Shown here piece after piece: positions 1 to 13,820 of a stretch of 64,000 nucleotides of DNA. This DNA comes from Rostratula benghalensis (lineage: Eukaryota > Chordata > Aves > Charadriiformes > Rostratulidae), in contig VXAI01000181.1 in NCBI GenBank assembly GCA_013399305.1, forward strand, positions 1,305,154 through 1,369,153, read 5' to 3'. The notes under the pieces are model-generated. The model did no database searches. It was not told the origin of the DNA and saw only the letters and a program-made list of their open reading frames with translations. How positions within the stretch are numbered: position 1 is the stretch's first letter; the number at the start of each line of letters is the position of its first letter. Made by a program: the position numbers and the translations under genes.

Positions 1-361
1 AAACGCATTACAAAGAACATACTGTTCTCTTGCTGGTGCTTTCCCTTTGCATTGTTCTGGTCTAGTTTTTTTTTTTTCTCTTTTTCTTTTTTGTTTCTGA
101 AACAAATAGGTGAACATCCTGCTGCAGCACAGGATGGGTGGCTTTTCTGGGCAGAAGGTGTTCTTTGCTCCAAACGTCATCAGCAAACAACCAGAAATGG
201 CTTCAGGGCAAACTTTAAAATGGCTTTGGTGGTTTTCAGTTGAAGATGTAGGTATCAGAGAACCTGTTCTCAGGCACACAAGCCCTCCAAAAACACTAAG
301 GTTGTTAAGTTCCTTCCCCAGTTTGATGTACAAGTTGAAGAGGAGACTTTCTGCACCAAAA

Positions 362-1425
362 AGTGAGGTGGATTGAGTCCTGGCTGTGTGACAGAACTCA
401 GAGGGTTGTAATTAATGGTGCAGGGTCAAGCTGGAGGCCTGTAACCAGTGGTGTCCCCCATGGCCCAATACTTGGCCCAGTCCTGTTCAATGTAATCATC
501 AATGACCTGGATGAGGGGACAGTGTATCCTCAGCAAGTTCACGGATGACACCAAACTGGGAGGGCTGGCCAACACTCCAGAGGGCTGTGTCACCATCCAG
601 CATGACCTGGACAGGATGGAGAGCTGGGCAGAGAAGAACCTCATGAGGTTCAACAAGTGCAAATGTAGGGTCCTGAACCTGGGGAGGAAGAACCCCAGGC
701 ACCAATATAGGTTAGGGGCGGATCTCCTGGAAAGCACTGCTGAGAAGAACCTGGGAGTCCTGGTGCACAGCAAAGTTTCCATGAGCCAGCAATATGTCCT
801 TGTGGCCAAGAGGGCCAATGGAATCATGGGCTGTGTAGGGAAGATCGTGGCCAGGAGGTGGAGGGAGGTCATTAGTCAAGGGAGGTCACTCTTCCCTTCT
901 GCTCTGCACTGGTGAGGCCACAGCTGGAATACTGCATCCAGTTCTGGGCTCCCCAGTTCAAGAGAGACAGGGAACTACTGGGGAGAGTCCAGCGTAGGGC
1001 AACAAAGATGATTAAGGGACTAGAGCATCTCCATTACAAACAAAGGCTCAAAGAGCTGGGGCTCTTTAGCCTGGAGAAGAGAAGGCTGAGACCTTATCTA
1101 CGTTTACAAGGATCTGAAGGGTGGGTTGAAGGAGGATGGAGCCAGACTCTTTTCAGTGGTTCCCAGCGATAGGACGATGGGCGACAGGCACAAGCTGGGA
1201 CATAAAGGGTTCCATTCAAATATGAGAAGAAACTTCCTTTGGGTGAGGGTGCCAGAGCCCTGGCAGAGGCTGCCCAGGGAGGGTGTGGAGTCCCCTTCTC
1301 TGGAGGTTTTCAAGCCCCACCCGGATGCAGTCCGAGGGATGTGCTCTGGGCAATCCTGCTTTAGCAGGGGAGTTGGACTGGATGAGCTCTAGAGGTACCT
1401 TCCAACTCTGAAATGCTGTGAAAAA
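362..1425 (+). mobile_element. CR1 LINE, 5'-truncated, with broken reverse transcriptase remnant
   Basis: This is the longest CR1 copy here. It encodes the C-terminal part of a LINE reverse transcriptase in three successive frames: 363-548 ([16 protein letters not shown], then [15 protein letters not shown]), 502-915 (FTDDTKLGG, the FADD-type catalytic box with Thr in place of Ala) and 912-1172 ([20 protein letters not shown] and [12 protein letters not shown]). Frame changes near 540 and 912 show it is dead. The 3' end (DNA reading GATGAGCTCTAGAGGTACC and the CCTTCCAACTCTG tail) is typical of CR1. It shares subfamily-type sequence with the inverted copy at 27824-28433. Confidence 0.93.
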
Positions 1426-1983
1426 GCAGTGAGTGTGGGAGGTTTGCAGCCTGCCAGCCCCGCTGTGCGCTGCCTTCTTCCTGCAGCAGGGGCAGGAAAT
1501 AGCTGCCGGGGCAGAACAAAGTACCCCCGTGTTCCCAAACCACCACCAGATACTACATCTCTCACCGCCGAGTCAACCCCCCGCCTTCTCTGTGTTGCCT
1601 TTCCCAGCACACACAGCGCACGTTGAACAGAAAGAAAACTCAAACACCCTTAAGCTAAAGCTCTGATCAAGACAGCATCGAGAGCATCGTTCTCTTTCAT
1701 TCCGGTTACACCTTAGTGAATGGTGGGGACTTGCATCTCCAGCCACTCAGCTGCTGCTGGAGCACAGCACCACTGTCACAACCTTCCTCTTTGATACATC
1801 CACACCAGTCACCCACAAAAGCCTGCAGGATTTTAGTCACAAATGGGTTACAGCTGATACAAGTGTCCCAGATGGGGGGGGAAAAAAGATTTCCATCTAC
1901 ATAAACAATGGCAAAATACTCCGAGCCGTGTACCAAGGCAATTAAGAAAATAAAAAGAATGGTTTGATTAAAAAAAATATTTT

Positions 1984-2008
1984 TATATATGTATATATAT
2001 ATATATAT
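1984..2008. repeat. (TA)n microsatellite
   Basis: This is a nearly pure alternating TA tract with one G interruption, following an A/T-rich lead-in. Likely polymorphic; no other function is suggested. Confidence 0.9.
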
Positions 2009-5000
2009 GCGTCACTGGCAACTGCAGGGTTTTCTTGAAATAACTGAAACAGCTCTTTGCAGTGGAACAGAGGAACATGTGCATGCCCATCTCAGCAGCG
2101 CTGCCAAAACCCTCTACTATATGTCTTAGATCTTCCCTCAGTTGTGGGGTTTTGGTTGTTGTGGTTATTTGTTTGGTGGTGGGGTTTTGTTTTGTCTTGG
2201 GTTTATTTTGGGGGGGATGGGGCAGTGAGAGGAGGTTGGGGGGGGGTCACCTTTGTTTTAAAAACCATTGCGTCACGCTAAGTCAACACAAAAGACTTTG
2301 GCCTGGGTGAAAGCCAGGAGGGTGACAGTGATGTGTTATTTTTTCACCTGAGGCTGCACGGGTAACTTTGAGAAAAAGCTGAGTTTGTGGTTTAGAAGTT
2401 CCATAGCTCACTTCACTTTCACTTTTTAAAACACTTTACAAAGGAAGGCACTTAGAGGAGGCCAATGAGGTCACACAAGATATCAACTGGCTTGTTAAGA
2501 CAGCATCATTAAAGCAGGAAGAAGAGGATGGCAGTGGATGGACATGAGGTTCGGTAGAAAAACGGTGACACGACCACGTAACAACAGACCGGGCACGTAC
2601 ACAGGATGGTCAAATCAAACACTTCCAGACTGTATTTAATCTGTTATTTCCTAACCTCTGAGCAAGGAGCTTGCAATAACATTTCTTCCAGTTTGTTTTC
2701 CAGCTGCAGTTGCTTTAGAAACGGTGACCGAGCTGGAGTTCCCAGCTCTTCCCAGTGCGTTACTGACTGTAAAACCACACAGACCTAAAGCTCAGACTCA
2801 GGAACCACCGAGCATTATGAGTTTGAACAATCTGCACCATCTATTCGAAAAGGCAACAATTCAGAGTTACACTGCAGTTCCTGCATGTGTTAGAAGCCAG
2901 ACCTAGAACTAAAAATACAGAAAGGTACATTCCTGTTTGGTCTCTGCCTACCCTGAAGAAGGAAACATCTCGCTGACCTGCCAAAGCACTGCTTTTCTGA
3001 ACTAGGCTTGGGTTTTTTTAAAGTAGTGTAGTTAAATCAGGTTTATCAAATCAGTTAAAACCAGAATGAAGCAACATGTCCACCATGTAGTGTAAAGATT
3101 TTTAAATAGTCCATAACCATAAATATGAGAGTCTTCCTTAGCTTATAAGCTGTGATAAGGAAACATCTTTCCTCTGATACTTCTGGGCTCAGCTCAAAGT
3201 ACATTTAACCCAGCAGTGGTCTTTTTCCACTGGATCTAGTGGATCTGGATAAGACTCTGGTTAGTTTTGGTCATCCAAGACAAATCACTAAAAACAACCT
3301 ATTGATGCTATTGAACATTTTCAACTGAATCTATATTTTAAAGAAGGTTACGCAGTCATAACATGTAATGTTACACCCCAGCCATCTAAACTGAGCTCTG
3401 ATCTACAACAACTCTATTGACAGGCTACAGACTGAAGCTGTGACACCCCTCTCAGTGCCTCAGCAAAAACACTAGGCTCTGTCGTGACTAAAACAACACA
3501 CAGCATTCATTTAAAGGAGAGGTTTTGGTTCCTGGATGCCTGCAGCTCCTGCTCTCTAGCTTCAAATCCCATTGTGTGGTTGAGATTTCTAGAAGTCAAG
3601 GCCTGAATAGTTCAAAAATCAATCAGTTAAGAAGGAGGAAGGGAAAGCAAGGTCAATGTTCCACTAGAGGTTGTGAATTCATGGTGGCTCTGGACTGGTT
3701 TTCCATCCCATCCCTCCCCATCTCCTCTCACTACCAGTTTCGTACAGATTATGGCACTCCATGATACAGCTTGGCAGAGTCGCAAAAAACTGCTTGTGCA
3801 GAAGGGGAAATGGAAACACTCTCATATCAAGAACAGGGTTGTTTAAAGAAAGATATCCAGCTGCTGAAAGCACACACTTCCTAAGGTTTACAAATATGTT
3901 AAACCCCCCCCCCAACCCTGGAGCTTTAATCTTTGTATATTTTGACAAAGAGTGCTCTGTTAGTCTGGGACCGATATATAATTTGGAAATTAATGCAAAG
4001 TTGAACATTTCTTGTATGGGACAGAAGGATGCAGAATACAAGCCAGGGCATATGAACAGCATTTTAACAGGCTGAACAAACTCCAGGCTTGCAGGTGGGA
4101 CCCTTGACTATTCAACCATGAAAACCCTGAATGACCAAGTAGAAGGAGAGCTGTCTGGTGCTGCTGAGGTTGCTGAACATTATCATTATTGGCTGCATAA
4201 TGTTTATATTGAATACTGAAGGGACTGCAGTTCAATGGAATGAAGCTGAATGCACTGATACTGTCTGTACTGTATGGCTTAAAAATCACCTATGAGCCAG
4301 AATAGTTCCCAAACAGGTCAAGAACATACATGGTCAGTATATGATATGCACCAAACCCGTTAAAAAGTGCTAAAGTTTACCAAATCTGACACACAGTACA
4401 TTAGATGGTATTTGGAAAGGTTCAGATTTGAGCTGTGAGCCAGCTACACCCCGTTCTCACTTTTCCAGCAGAACATCCCTGTGATTGCAACATCTCTTGG
4501 GTAAAGGGAGGGCACAGACTGACAATTTTCACACTGGCTGACAAAAGAGGTTTTGGTTCTGGAAGAAAAGACAGATGAGCAGAAGAGTTCATGGAGTCTC
4601 TTGAACAACACCTTGAAGAACAACATCAACAAACTTCCACTGATCTGAGACCCCGTTATGAAAAATACAGCTTGTAAAATGTGCACTGTGTGGTCTCCAC
4701 CACATTTCCTTCAATCCAGGGGAAGGAAACAGCCCTGAACTCTTGGGGAATCAGATCTCAATTCTCCCCTCAGCTATGGATATTTTTTCTGCCTGATATT
4801 TACCATCTTCAGATACTCAGTAGGGGAAGGATACCAATTCCCCCACCAGCAGAGAGCACAAATTAAATTCAACAAGAGTGACAGCTTAATCTTTGTATCT
4901 TAAATGTCAGAGAACTGGTGTGGGAGAGACCGCAGGCAATGACCACGTAGCACCATCTTGACTGAGCCTCTGGGAGGAAGGTGGGAAAATCAGCTTCCCA

Positions 5001-5846
5001 TTCAGGAAAATCACTGACCAACCCAACCTTAAAAGCCTGCAGGACCGTAAACAGTGGTGAGAAAGTCTCACAAGCTGTCTGGCTTCAGGTTTGGACTGCT
5101 CACATGTTTTCTGCAAGTTTATAGCATCTGAGCCAGTCTCTTTAGTGTTTCTTTCCTTCCAGGCAGCTGCTCCTCAGAAGGACAAGCAGCAGCTTTCAAC
5201 ACAGACACCCTTTACCGCTGAAAATCAACCCCCAGACTATGGAGCTATTTGCAAATGTTGGGAGTAGAAGGTGAGGGAGCAATGGACATGAGACACGAAA
5301 GAGGCTTCAACATGAGTATTTTCATGAAGTTGTATCGTGATAAAGACTGCAAGGTTGCAAGAGGGGGGATTTCAAAAGAACCAGAGCAGAGTAATCGCCA
5401 CAAACTTGCTATCAGCTGGATTTGACAAGGAAAAAAGTCTGAATTTTGGCAAAGAGGCTTCTTGCATAGTACTGAACAGTCCTTATCTACTGCAGATCAC
5501 TCCTAACAAGCTATTTCACTAACTGGGCTAACATTAACTTTGTTTTGAGTTTATCTATGCTGCACTATTTCAGCCTCCGAGGCTCAGCCCTTATTTTGAT
5601 AGGATCAAAGGCGCTTCGCAGAAGGAAGGCGAATCACTGTGTGCTGAGGACTGCACTAACTATCAGACACTGGGTAAGATACTCAGTTAGAAAGGAGTTG
5701 CTTGAAAAGACCCTGCTCCCCAAGATGCACATTTTAATACAGTAATCATGAGACAAAAAAACCCCCCAAACAGTCCTGAGAGTAGAAACCATCTCCTCAG
5801 CTCTGCTCTCCAGCTACAAGGGTGTTTCTACTGACCGTTTGTGTGG

Positions 5847-5921
5847 ATATACAATATATCCATATATATTCATACACACACACACACATATATATACATA
5901 TATATATATATACACACACAG
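5847..5921. repeat. Compound (TA)n/(CA)n microsatellite
   Basis: Alternating purine-pyrimidine DNA mixes TA blocks, a CA block of about seven units, further TA blocks and a terminal CA block. Such tracts can adopt non-B structure and are usually length-polymorphic. Confidence 0.9.
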
Positions 5922-8900
5922 CTACGTGCCTGGATCTCAGTTTGGTCTGTAGTTAGGTGAATGGATCTTACCCCTAACTATAATTATGCATTTGGTGTAA
6001 GAAATGAGGCTTTCTGCATGGATTGGAGTGCTTTCCTGAGGAAGGGCAAAAAGGAAGCTACATACAGAAAAACAATCAGGAAAAAGATGTTTTCTGATTT
6101 AGTTGACAAGTCGTGTTTTCTTAAGCATTTCCAACAAGCCTCCTACATAGCTACAAATGTTGTACTATATTAGCATTTATTAAAGGGAAGAAAGCTACAA
6201 AGGGCTTTGCTGACTGCAGGATTAGAGATTTATCTCTTTCCCAGGGCAAGTACAGCATCATTAGTTATTTCCTTTTCAACTTTTATAATACTTTGCGTGG
6301 AGCAGTAAAGTTGTCGTTTCACTTTTACAGGCTGGTTCACAGATAAAGTAGAAATCAACTGGTTGCACAGTGTGTTCTGCTGCAGAATTAGCCCCATATA
6401 AGAATCTCCCAGTAGTTAAAATAAAACCAGCTGATGGTTAGTTGCAGGCAGGGGAAATTACAACGGTTACGTTATGATCTATGATTTTCCATCTGCAGAC
6501 CTAAGTGGAATCTAAAAGATAACGGTTCAGCAACAAAAGCTGGAGGTCAACTCCAAGCAAATCACTCGACTTCTTAAGGGGGTTTATCTAATGCATCGTG
6601 CTGCTTGTACCTCCTTCTAGCACTCCAATATTTTGCAATTGCTAGCATTCACAAACCATTAACAGGCACCCAAAATCCTAAGCCAAACACTACTGTAATA
6701 AAACAGGCTACATAATGTAAAAATGTATTACCGTGCTAATGTAAAAATGCTTTACATCGCATGATACTGAAAAACTTCTCTACTCCAGGTCAAAACAAAA
6801 GGTCTGTTTCCCATTTAAGAGCAAGCCCTTGCAAGAGATGGTGTTCACTTGCCAACTTTCATAAAAAGATTAATCCACAACATCAATATGAATATAATTT
6901 TTCATACTAAAATACAGATTTATTTTAAGGAAGTGGATAATATTTGTATTACATTTTATAGGCCCCTATAGTTACATCTGGTCCTTATTTATTTAAATTT
7001 TATTCAGCTTGCATAATATTTTTGCTTACAGTTATATTCTCTAAGATCAGAAAAGCTAAAACCTGAAAATTCAATGGCACTATTCATTAACATTCCTTCG
7101 GTCTGCAGTCATAGACATTTGCAAGCTCTCCTTTGATTCTGAAATAATAAAACTAAGGTAATAAGATGTTTAGTGTAAAAATATATGACTTAAGTCAGAA
7201 TGATAGAAAGAGCTATGTTTCTATGAATCACATGCCAAAGCAAACCAAAGGTTTTCAAAAAGTATACATGCTCATTTTAGAGGGAATAATAAAACACAGA
7301 ACTACATATTAAAATGTTAACTCTCTCACTCTCATTATTTTATTAAATAAAAAAATATAAAAAATTTACAGTGTACAGTGCATAACACTGGTTATAAAGA
7401 ACGCACAAAATCCTGAATGTGTAGGACACAGGAAGCCAAAAGCCAGTGGTTTCAACCAGCAGCAGCAAGATACCCTTGAAGTCCATTCTGACATGTCCTA
7501 GTACTTTCCTGTATTGTGAGCTTAAATTTTACAGTTGATTTACACTCCTGGAAGACACCAGCTTCTTCAAGCAAGGCCCTGCTATGTGAGCCAGCCCTAC
7601 ACTCAGCTAAACCCTTGCCAAAGATCCATCAAATATATGATTTGCAAAACTTACTGCTCTCATTCCCATTTGTGATAACTCATGTAGGAGGCAGTTTGGG
7701 TTTTTCATGCTGTTGTAAGCTAATGTCCTTCTGGAATTATGATGAATCCACCAACTTCATTTTAACATTATTCAACCAAGAGACAAAGCAATTCTTCACA
7801 ATTTCAAGCTAACTGCATTTACCACTCTGTCATTAAATTGCCTTCTGTTTTATAAACGTGGGTGATGGTTAAGAAGTGATTGCATCTTTTTCTCTCCCAA
7901 CCACAAACTTTTCCTCTACAATACCCAAGCCAGGATTAAAAACGTCGACTTCTGTTACCATTTTCCATTCTATTGTTCCATTCATTGTGTGACAGACTTA
8001 ACAGCAACAGTATCTATAGCCAATATATTGCTGAAACCCTCCTGAGGCCAATATCTTGCTTTTCACTTGTAGTTACAAGGTAAGCATATCCTGCAAAACC
8101 AGTTTCAGCCTTAGCTGTGTTTGATGACTGTCTACAAAGTCACTCAGACCTCAGCTGTCTGCAACTGATGAAATTATTTTTGCCTGAATGTAAATATAAC
8201 TGAGGTGGGAGGGAGGGAAGAAAGCTCAACAAGGGGAGAACCTGTTTGTTTTAGGAATGCAGGAGTCACATCAGTCCTCGTGTTTAGGTAGGTCCCCACT
8301 GCTGACTGCAGCGCGGCACGGAACAGAGATATCAGCCTTGGCTTTGCTATTAGTAACAGCCTGCTCTTGGCAGCCAAGAGATCCTGGCAGGGTAATTAGC
8401 CCTCACAGCTCCAGGGGCAAACATCAGGTCTTGAACAGCTGCAATTTAAAGTCACAGTTTTCTTGATTATTCCCTTGCCCCCCTTCCTTAACAGATGGGG
8501 TTTGTGCAAGGTCTGACTCACCTGGACTGACAGAATGAATCTAAATATTCTTCTGTCAAACTGCATCCCCACCATCGCGAATCTCCCCTGCTCTGCTGCC
8601 AGCCACAAAAGCCTTCTGGGCTCACTGAAGGGATTAGGAAAGCTTGTTCCTCTCCCACTGCGGCGTTACCAGCTCTCACACCGACCAGTGTTAGCTGAGC
8701 CTGGGCATATTCTGTTACTTTTTGGAGCACTGCTAACGTGTTCCATTTCCCTGGCTTCGTTGATCACTCTATTCCACACATGGAGCACCTTAAAGTTTGT
8801 TAATTGCCTCAAAAATGCTTTTTACTTCAGCCAGCCAAAAGGAAAAGTAAAAAAAGTTTTTATTTACCAAATTCAAAGTAGACAGCCCAGTATAAAAATT

Positions 8901-9849
8901 CTGCTTTGGAAGTTTGTTGTTGTTTTCAATAAACAAAAGACACAGGATGAAGTACGCTGCTTTTCTTCATGAGGTTCAGAAAACAACAGAGCTACTCCCC
9001 CTCTGAAGAGCCCCTGGGTAACTGCTCCTGCAATCTTTTTTTCTTTTATATCACAGGTGCCTCTTCAGCATTTAATTGTGATTTCAAGCCCCAGCTGAGC
9101 CTCTGCACTCTCCTGCCTTCCCAGGGTTTTCTAACCCTGCCCAGGGGGAATGTCCCTGTACTGGCCCTGGAACCACTCAATCCCCTCCGGCACCTCTGAG
9201 CGTCTTAATCACCCAGGCAGCAAATACAGAGTCAATAACTACGAGTAATCAACTCAACCATTGCTAAATTATTCAGCTGGAAGCAAAACAGGGCTCCCAT
9301 CAACGAAGAAAACGTTTGCATCTTAGAGAGATGCATTTTTTTCCACGCACTGCCAAGAATACAATCCTTGTAAACTGACAATCCTGTTTTACAGGAAATA
9401 GCCCAGTGCAAGTCGCTAACTGGCCACGACATCACCCTGGGGTGATAAAGGGGTTCAGGTGATTGAACCCCACATGCCATCTGAAGGAGTACTAGGACAT
9501 CCTTTCTTAAATAATTCCTCAATGCCCTGTTCTTGGCTGATGTAAGCTGAAAACCTCAGGGAAACTTTCTGGCAGGACGGTTTCTCAGAAATAAAGCTCA
9601 TTACTCGAAACAACATTATTTGCCTTCAACCAGCTTCTGCAGAATGTGTGAATCAAAAGCAGAATAGCTGAGGAATGTTTCCGAAGTTTATGGAGGACCA
9701 GACTACCCTGTGCTGTACGGCTGGTTATCCCACGGGGTCCCAGCCGGCCGTGCCAGAGCTGGCTCCCTGCCGTGAACACTCGGGTCCTGAAGCTGAACTC
9801 CGTGTCCCACCAAAAGTCACAGCTCCTCCAGGCTCCAGCCAGGCTCCAG

Positions 9850-9888
9850 CCTCCTGCCCAGCACCTCCTGCCCAGCACCTCCTGCCCG
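9850..9888. repeat. 14-base tandem repeat in a GC-rich patch
   Basis: The unit CCTCCTGCCCAGCA is present twice exactly, followed by a partial third copy diverging at CCCGG. A related GGCTCCAGCC motif is repeated just before it. It sits in a GC-rich patch (about 9720-10090) that is unusually open in several frames on both strands. Confidence 0.85.
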
Positions 9889-10115
9889 GCGGCTCCCAGT
9901 TTGGGAATCCAGTGGAGCAGGCGCCCCGGGAGCACCGGCAGCTGCCGAGTGACAATGACATCCCTGTCAGGTTTATGGCTGCTCTTAGCAGCAGTGGAGG
10001 TGACAAGCATTTATATCTCATTCAGCAACCAGGGGGGACGAGAGGGCAGGATGGTGTCCTGGGGAGCAGAGTTAGAGCCTCAAACCTCATTTTGGGATGT
10101 TTTTGAAACCACTTC

Positions 10116-10135
10116 TTTTTTTTTTTTTTTTTTTT
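10116..10135. repeat. Poly-T run
   Basis: Twenty consecutive T on the plus strand, reading as poly-A on the PATJ sense strand. No retrocopy or target duplication was recognised around it. Confidence 0.85.
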
Positions 10136-13100
10136 CCTTTCTTTTTAAAAATTCCCACTCTGAGGTTACTTTTACAAGTTTGATTGGACTACAACCAAAC
10201 CAAAAAATAATCTTCTCACAAATTGAAAGCCCTGTACTTCAGCCAGCTCCACTCTGCGGTTTAATTGCTTTAAAGCAGAGGCCATGTGCTGTGTTCTCTC
10301 TCAGGGCACAGGGGAAGGTGAAATGAAAGACGCTAAAGGAAAAAAAAGGAAAAAATATAAATCAGGCCCTAGAATAAAATGAAACAGGACTGGCTTAAGG
10401 GCTACTGCTGTTTAAAGATCAACAACACGAAGACAACTCTCAAGGACAATCCTTCCTTCCTTCCTTTCTACGGGTACCTCTTCCCAGCTGATGCTCTCCT
10501 GCTGCCTGAAGCACACAGCCACAGGCCTGGCTTATAATACATCCAACTTGCATGGTTTTGCAAGCATAATTGAAAATCTCAACAAAAAATACTTCACAGA
10601 GGTTAAGACATCACTTTCCAACCTCCTGAACAAATGAAGCTCCCTGCTCACAGGCTATGTGTTTTTCAAGTCCCTGCTTGGTGATTTCTGCTGAGATGCC
10701 TCAGGTTCTGACTGAAAAGTTGCACTCCAGATTTCATTTTGAAGCAGTGCGTCCCTTTAGTGGATTCCCAGATATATTATTCCAGAAGCTGGGACTGTAC
10801 TGTTTAGGAAAGATCCAAAATACTCCAAAGCAAGCCTTCCTGTCACACGTGAGCTGCTGTCGAGCATCAGTGTTGACAACCAGCATTGACTCCGCTGAGC
10901 ATTTTCAGATCAAGTGCATTTTAATTCCACGTAGATGAGGCCTTTAGATTTGACAAGTTCTACTGAGGAGCAGCCTCCCACATTCCCTGCACTGATAAAT
11001 TAATTCAGAGATCCTGGGAACAGGGGTTCATATCCTTTATGGGTTTGTAGGCACTTGCACACCTGCTCAGGTATGAAATAAAGATACCCCAGTAGAAAAA
11101 AAGGAGGAAGAAACAGCTGTTCCATGCCTTGTTTTCTCTTTAAAAAAAGCTAGGAAGTTTCTGCAGCTGTGCAGCACACAGGCCCTGCTCCTGCAGATTC
11201 ACCCCTCCTCTGCCATGACTTTTCCACCCTGATGGAGCACATTTCCATGGTCCTGGCAGGGCAGTTCCCCTCTCTTGTCCCTGTGTGCCAGCTGAACTAC
11301 AAGAGTATGGAAGACGGCATCGCTGCTTCAGGCTCACAGAAAGAGGCTACAAATGATGCTGTTCCCATTCTTTCTGACTTTGATCTGACAATTCCCATTT
11401 CAGAAATAGCTAAAAATCCAACCCCAAACTGCTGAAGCCAATTATAGTTTCCTTGTAATTTCTCTGTGCTGCAGAAAACAGTGGGGCTCGGATACATGGT
11501 TTCTGTCACATGAGATCTTCAAAAGTGTTGAACTTGTGTGGCACACAAGCAGAACACATACAGAAGCAGTGAAGCTGTAAGTCAATTTATTTTGCCTTTT
11601 TTAAAACACAAAAGATGTCCACCTATATCCCCAAATAAAAACAAACAATGGAGAGAGCAAGTCAAGATACACCCCTCGGGTCCATGAACCTGATTTTGGG
11701 GTGTTTTTTAGATTAGATTTTCCTCTCTAGTCCACAAAACCCAGAAAGACAGAAACTTCCCTACAGTCCTGAGCAGGAGTTTTAGTCACCCCTCCTCATT
11801 TTGTTACATGGGCTTCATTTCAACTCTTTTGGCCTTCACAGCCAAAAAAATAAGGTATCAAAAGTGTTTGGGGGAGAGGAGTAGTACACAGTAGATAGAG
11901 AGATGATGATTTCCCAGCTAAAGACACAACCTTGGCTGCCTGTTTGGAGAAGAAGGGTTTCACACCCTGTTTCGGTTGAACAAGTTCTGGAGAATGCTGG
12001 AGAGGGTCCCCACACATGGCAAACCCTCAGATTAGACTGTGGTCTCACAAAAGCAACTTGTTCCCTATGAAACAACACTGCCCACCTTTGGAGGAGCAAA
12101 TTCAGAAATACGAAAAGAAACAGGGACTCATTTGGGTAAGTGCTGTAATGTGAGGATCTGAAATGTGGGTAGAGGGACCTCCCTCCCTCCCTTCATGAAT
12201 TTCAGTTACTGCAATCAAGTCCATAGATTTTTGAAATAAATTCCTAGGAGGACACTTTAATGAATAAACTAATGAAAGTATAACCTTAACCACAACCATT
12301 TACTCAATTTAAAGAATAAAATCCTTTGCATTTTTCTCATCTGCTCTGTAAAGCAGATATTTATAATTTTCATTTATTTATATTAAAATCTCATGAAAGA
12401 CATGTACCAGATTGCGTCTTACAGACTGCCATGTATTATTTCCAAATTCCAGTTAAATGAAAAAGCAGAGAGATGACTAACCCTGAACTTCTTATTTGAA
12501 TTTACTCAACACTGAGGAGCTCAACAAAAAAGGGCCTGGATACAGAACAGCACCCGGCTGGACAGAGTGAAAACCATAAAGGCTGATTTAAGCCTTCAGC
12601 AGAACTCAGATCCATCTCCATGTGAAACACAGCAATTCATCCAACCTCTAAGTAATCAGAGACGTGGAGAAATGGGACCAAAAGCTGAACCTTTTCCAAT
12701 TTCAGCTTTAATATTGTAAACCACACAGCCTATATTTTGCAAAACAAGACTTTCTTTTTCCTTCCTCCTTCATTCTGTGTTTTTTTTTTTTTCCTCCTTA
12801 TTTTTCTTGTTCTGGAACAGGATTACTACATTGCAACTGTCTGTAGTTACTGACGCTCACAGCACTTCACTGCTTAATGATGCACCACTATATTTTTGGG
12901 AACAGCCGCATGATAACAGAGCAGCTCTATTGCCTTAAGTGTCTCTGTGGCAGGGGATTCAGGAGAACCCATAAAGACACCTCTGCAGCAGACTTGTTTA
13001 CTAAAAGAATTGAATCTGACATTTAAAAAAAACCTATCTGACATTCTGTTATACTGTAACACAGCACCTCTTAAATGGAAAGTGGAGTGGAAACAGCAAC

Positions 13101-13686
13101 GGTGGAGGCAGAGGAGGGTTGAGCACAGCTAACTTGCTGAGTTTATACCTCAAGTGATGCATTTTTAATTTAGATGAAAACATTTTTTTGAAAAAACCAG
13201 CACAGTAAAGAACAAGATGAAGCAGAAAGGAAACAAGAAAAGATTACCTTTGGTTTACCTCTGCCCAGCAAGGGCTTTTGCTGGCAGGGAGATAAATCAC
13301 CGTTGGTTTAAACAGCTACTAAGCATTTATGCTCTCAAGACGTGGCGTTAACCTTGCTGAAGCAGCTCTACCTCTACAACACTAATTTCTAGTCCAACCA
13401 GTTTGGTAACTTACCTGCTTGAAACTCTTAATGGTTAAAAAAGAACACATATTTGTAAACTCTGACCACAGCAGGGAGCACTACAAACCTTTCCATTTAA
13501 ACAGGAAGAGAAAACAACTGAGCTGATACAAGGCAAAGTTATCAATTTGTTGTTTGAGATTGTAGTGGCTGTAGAACTGAACAATTCATTAGAGCAATTA
13601 CAGATTAATGGCATCATTAGTTTCTACATTTTCCCTGTCTCCTATACTTTAACAGAGACAGTAAATATTAGTTACCAGAAACTCAC

Positions 13687-13820
13687 CAGTGGAGTGTCCT
13701 TGCCCCCAACAATGCTGAGTCCTAGGCCTGACCGACCCTTTGATATCTCTATAGTCATCTCCTGCCCAGGAACTATAGGACACGTTGCTGGATCCACAGG
13801 CAGTGGAGGTGGAAAGACAC
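13687..13820 (-). CDS. PATJ: PATJ exon: linker end and first strands of PDZ8
   Basis: This 134-base exon has two bases finishing a codon and then 44 codons. It reads [20 protein letters not shown] then [20 protein letters not shown] and [15 protein letters not shown] directly precedes PDZ8 in this family; [20 protein letters not shown] is beta1, the GLGL carboxylate-binding loop and beta2. The acceptor is GTTCTTAG and the donor CTG|gtgagt. The rest of PDZ8 (the family's IHEVYEEGAA part onward) is not found in the 13.7 kb below. From the literature as I know it, PDZ8 of PATJ binds the claudin-1 C-terminus; this exon supplies half of that binding groove. Confidence 0.92.

Larger units (their letters stand above)
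1..13686 (-). other. PATJ: Intron after the first PDZ8 exon (partial, at least 13.7 kb)
   Basis: No exon matching the remainder of PDZ8 or any other protein was recognised here on either strand. The stretch holds a CR1 copy (362-1425), TA and CA microsatellites, short poly-T runs, a CCTT run near 10449 and a GC-rich patch at about 9720-10090. From about 6880 to 7400 it is strongly AT-rich. The rest looks like unique intronic sequence in which I see nothing definable. Confidence 0.75.
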
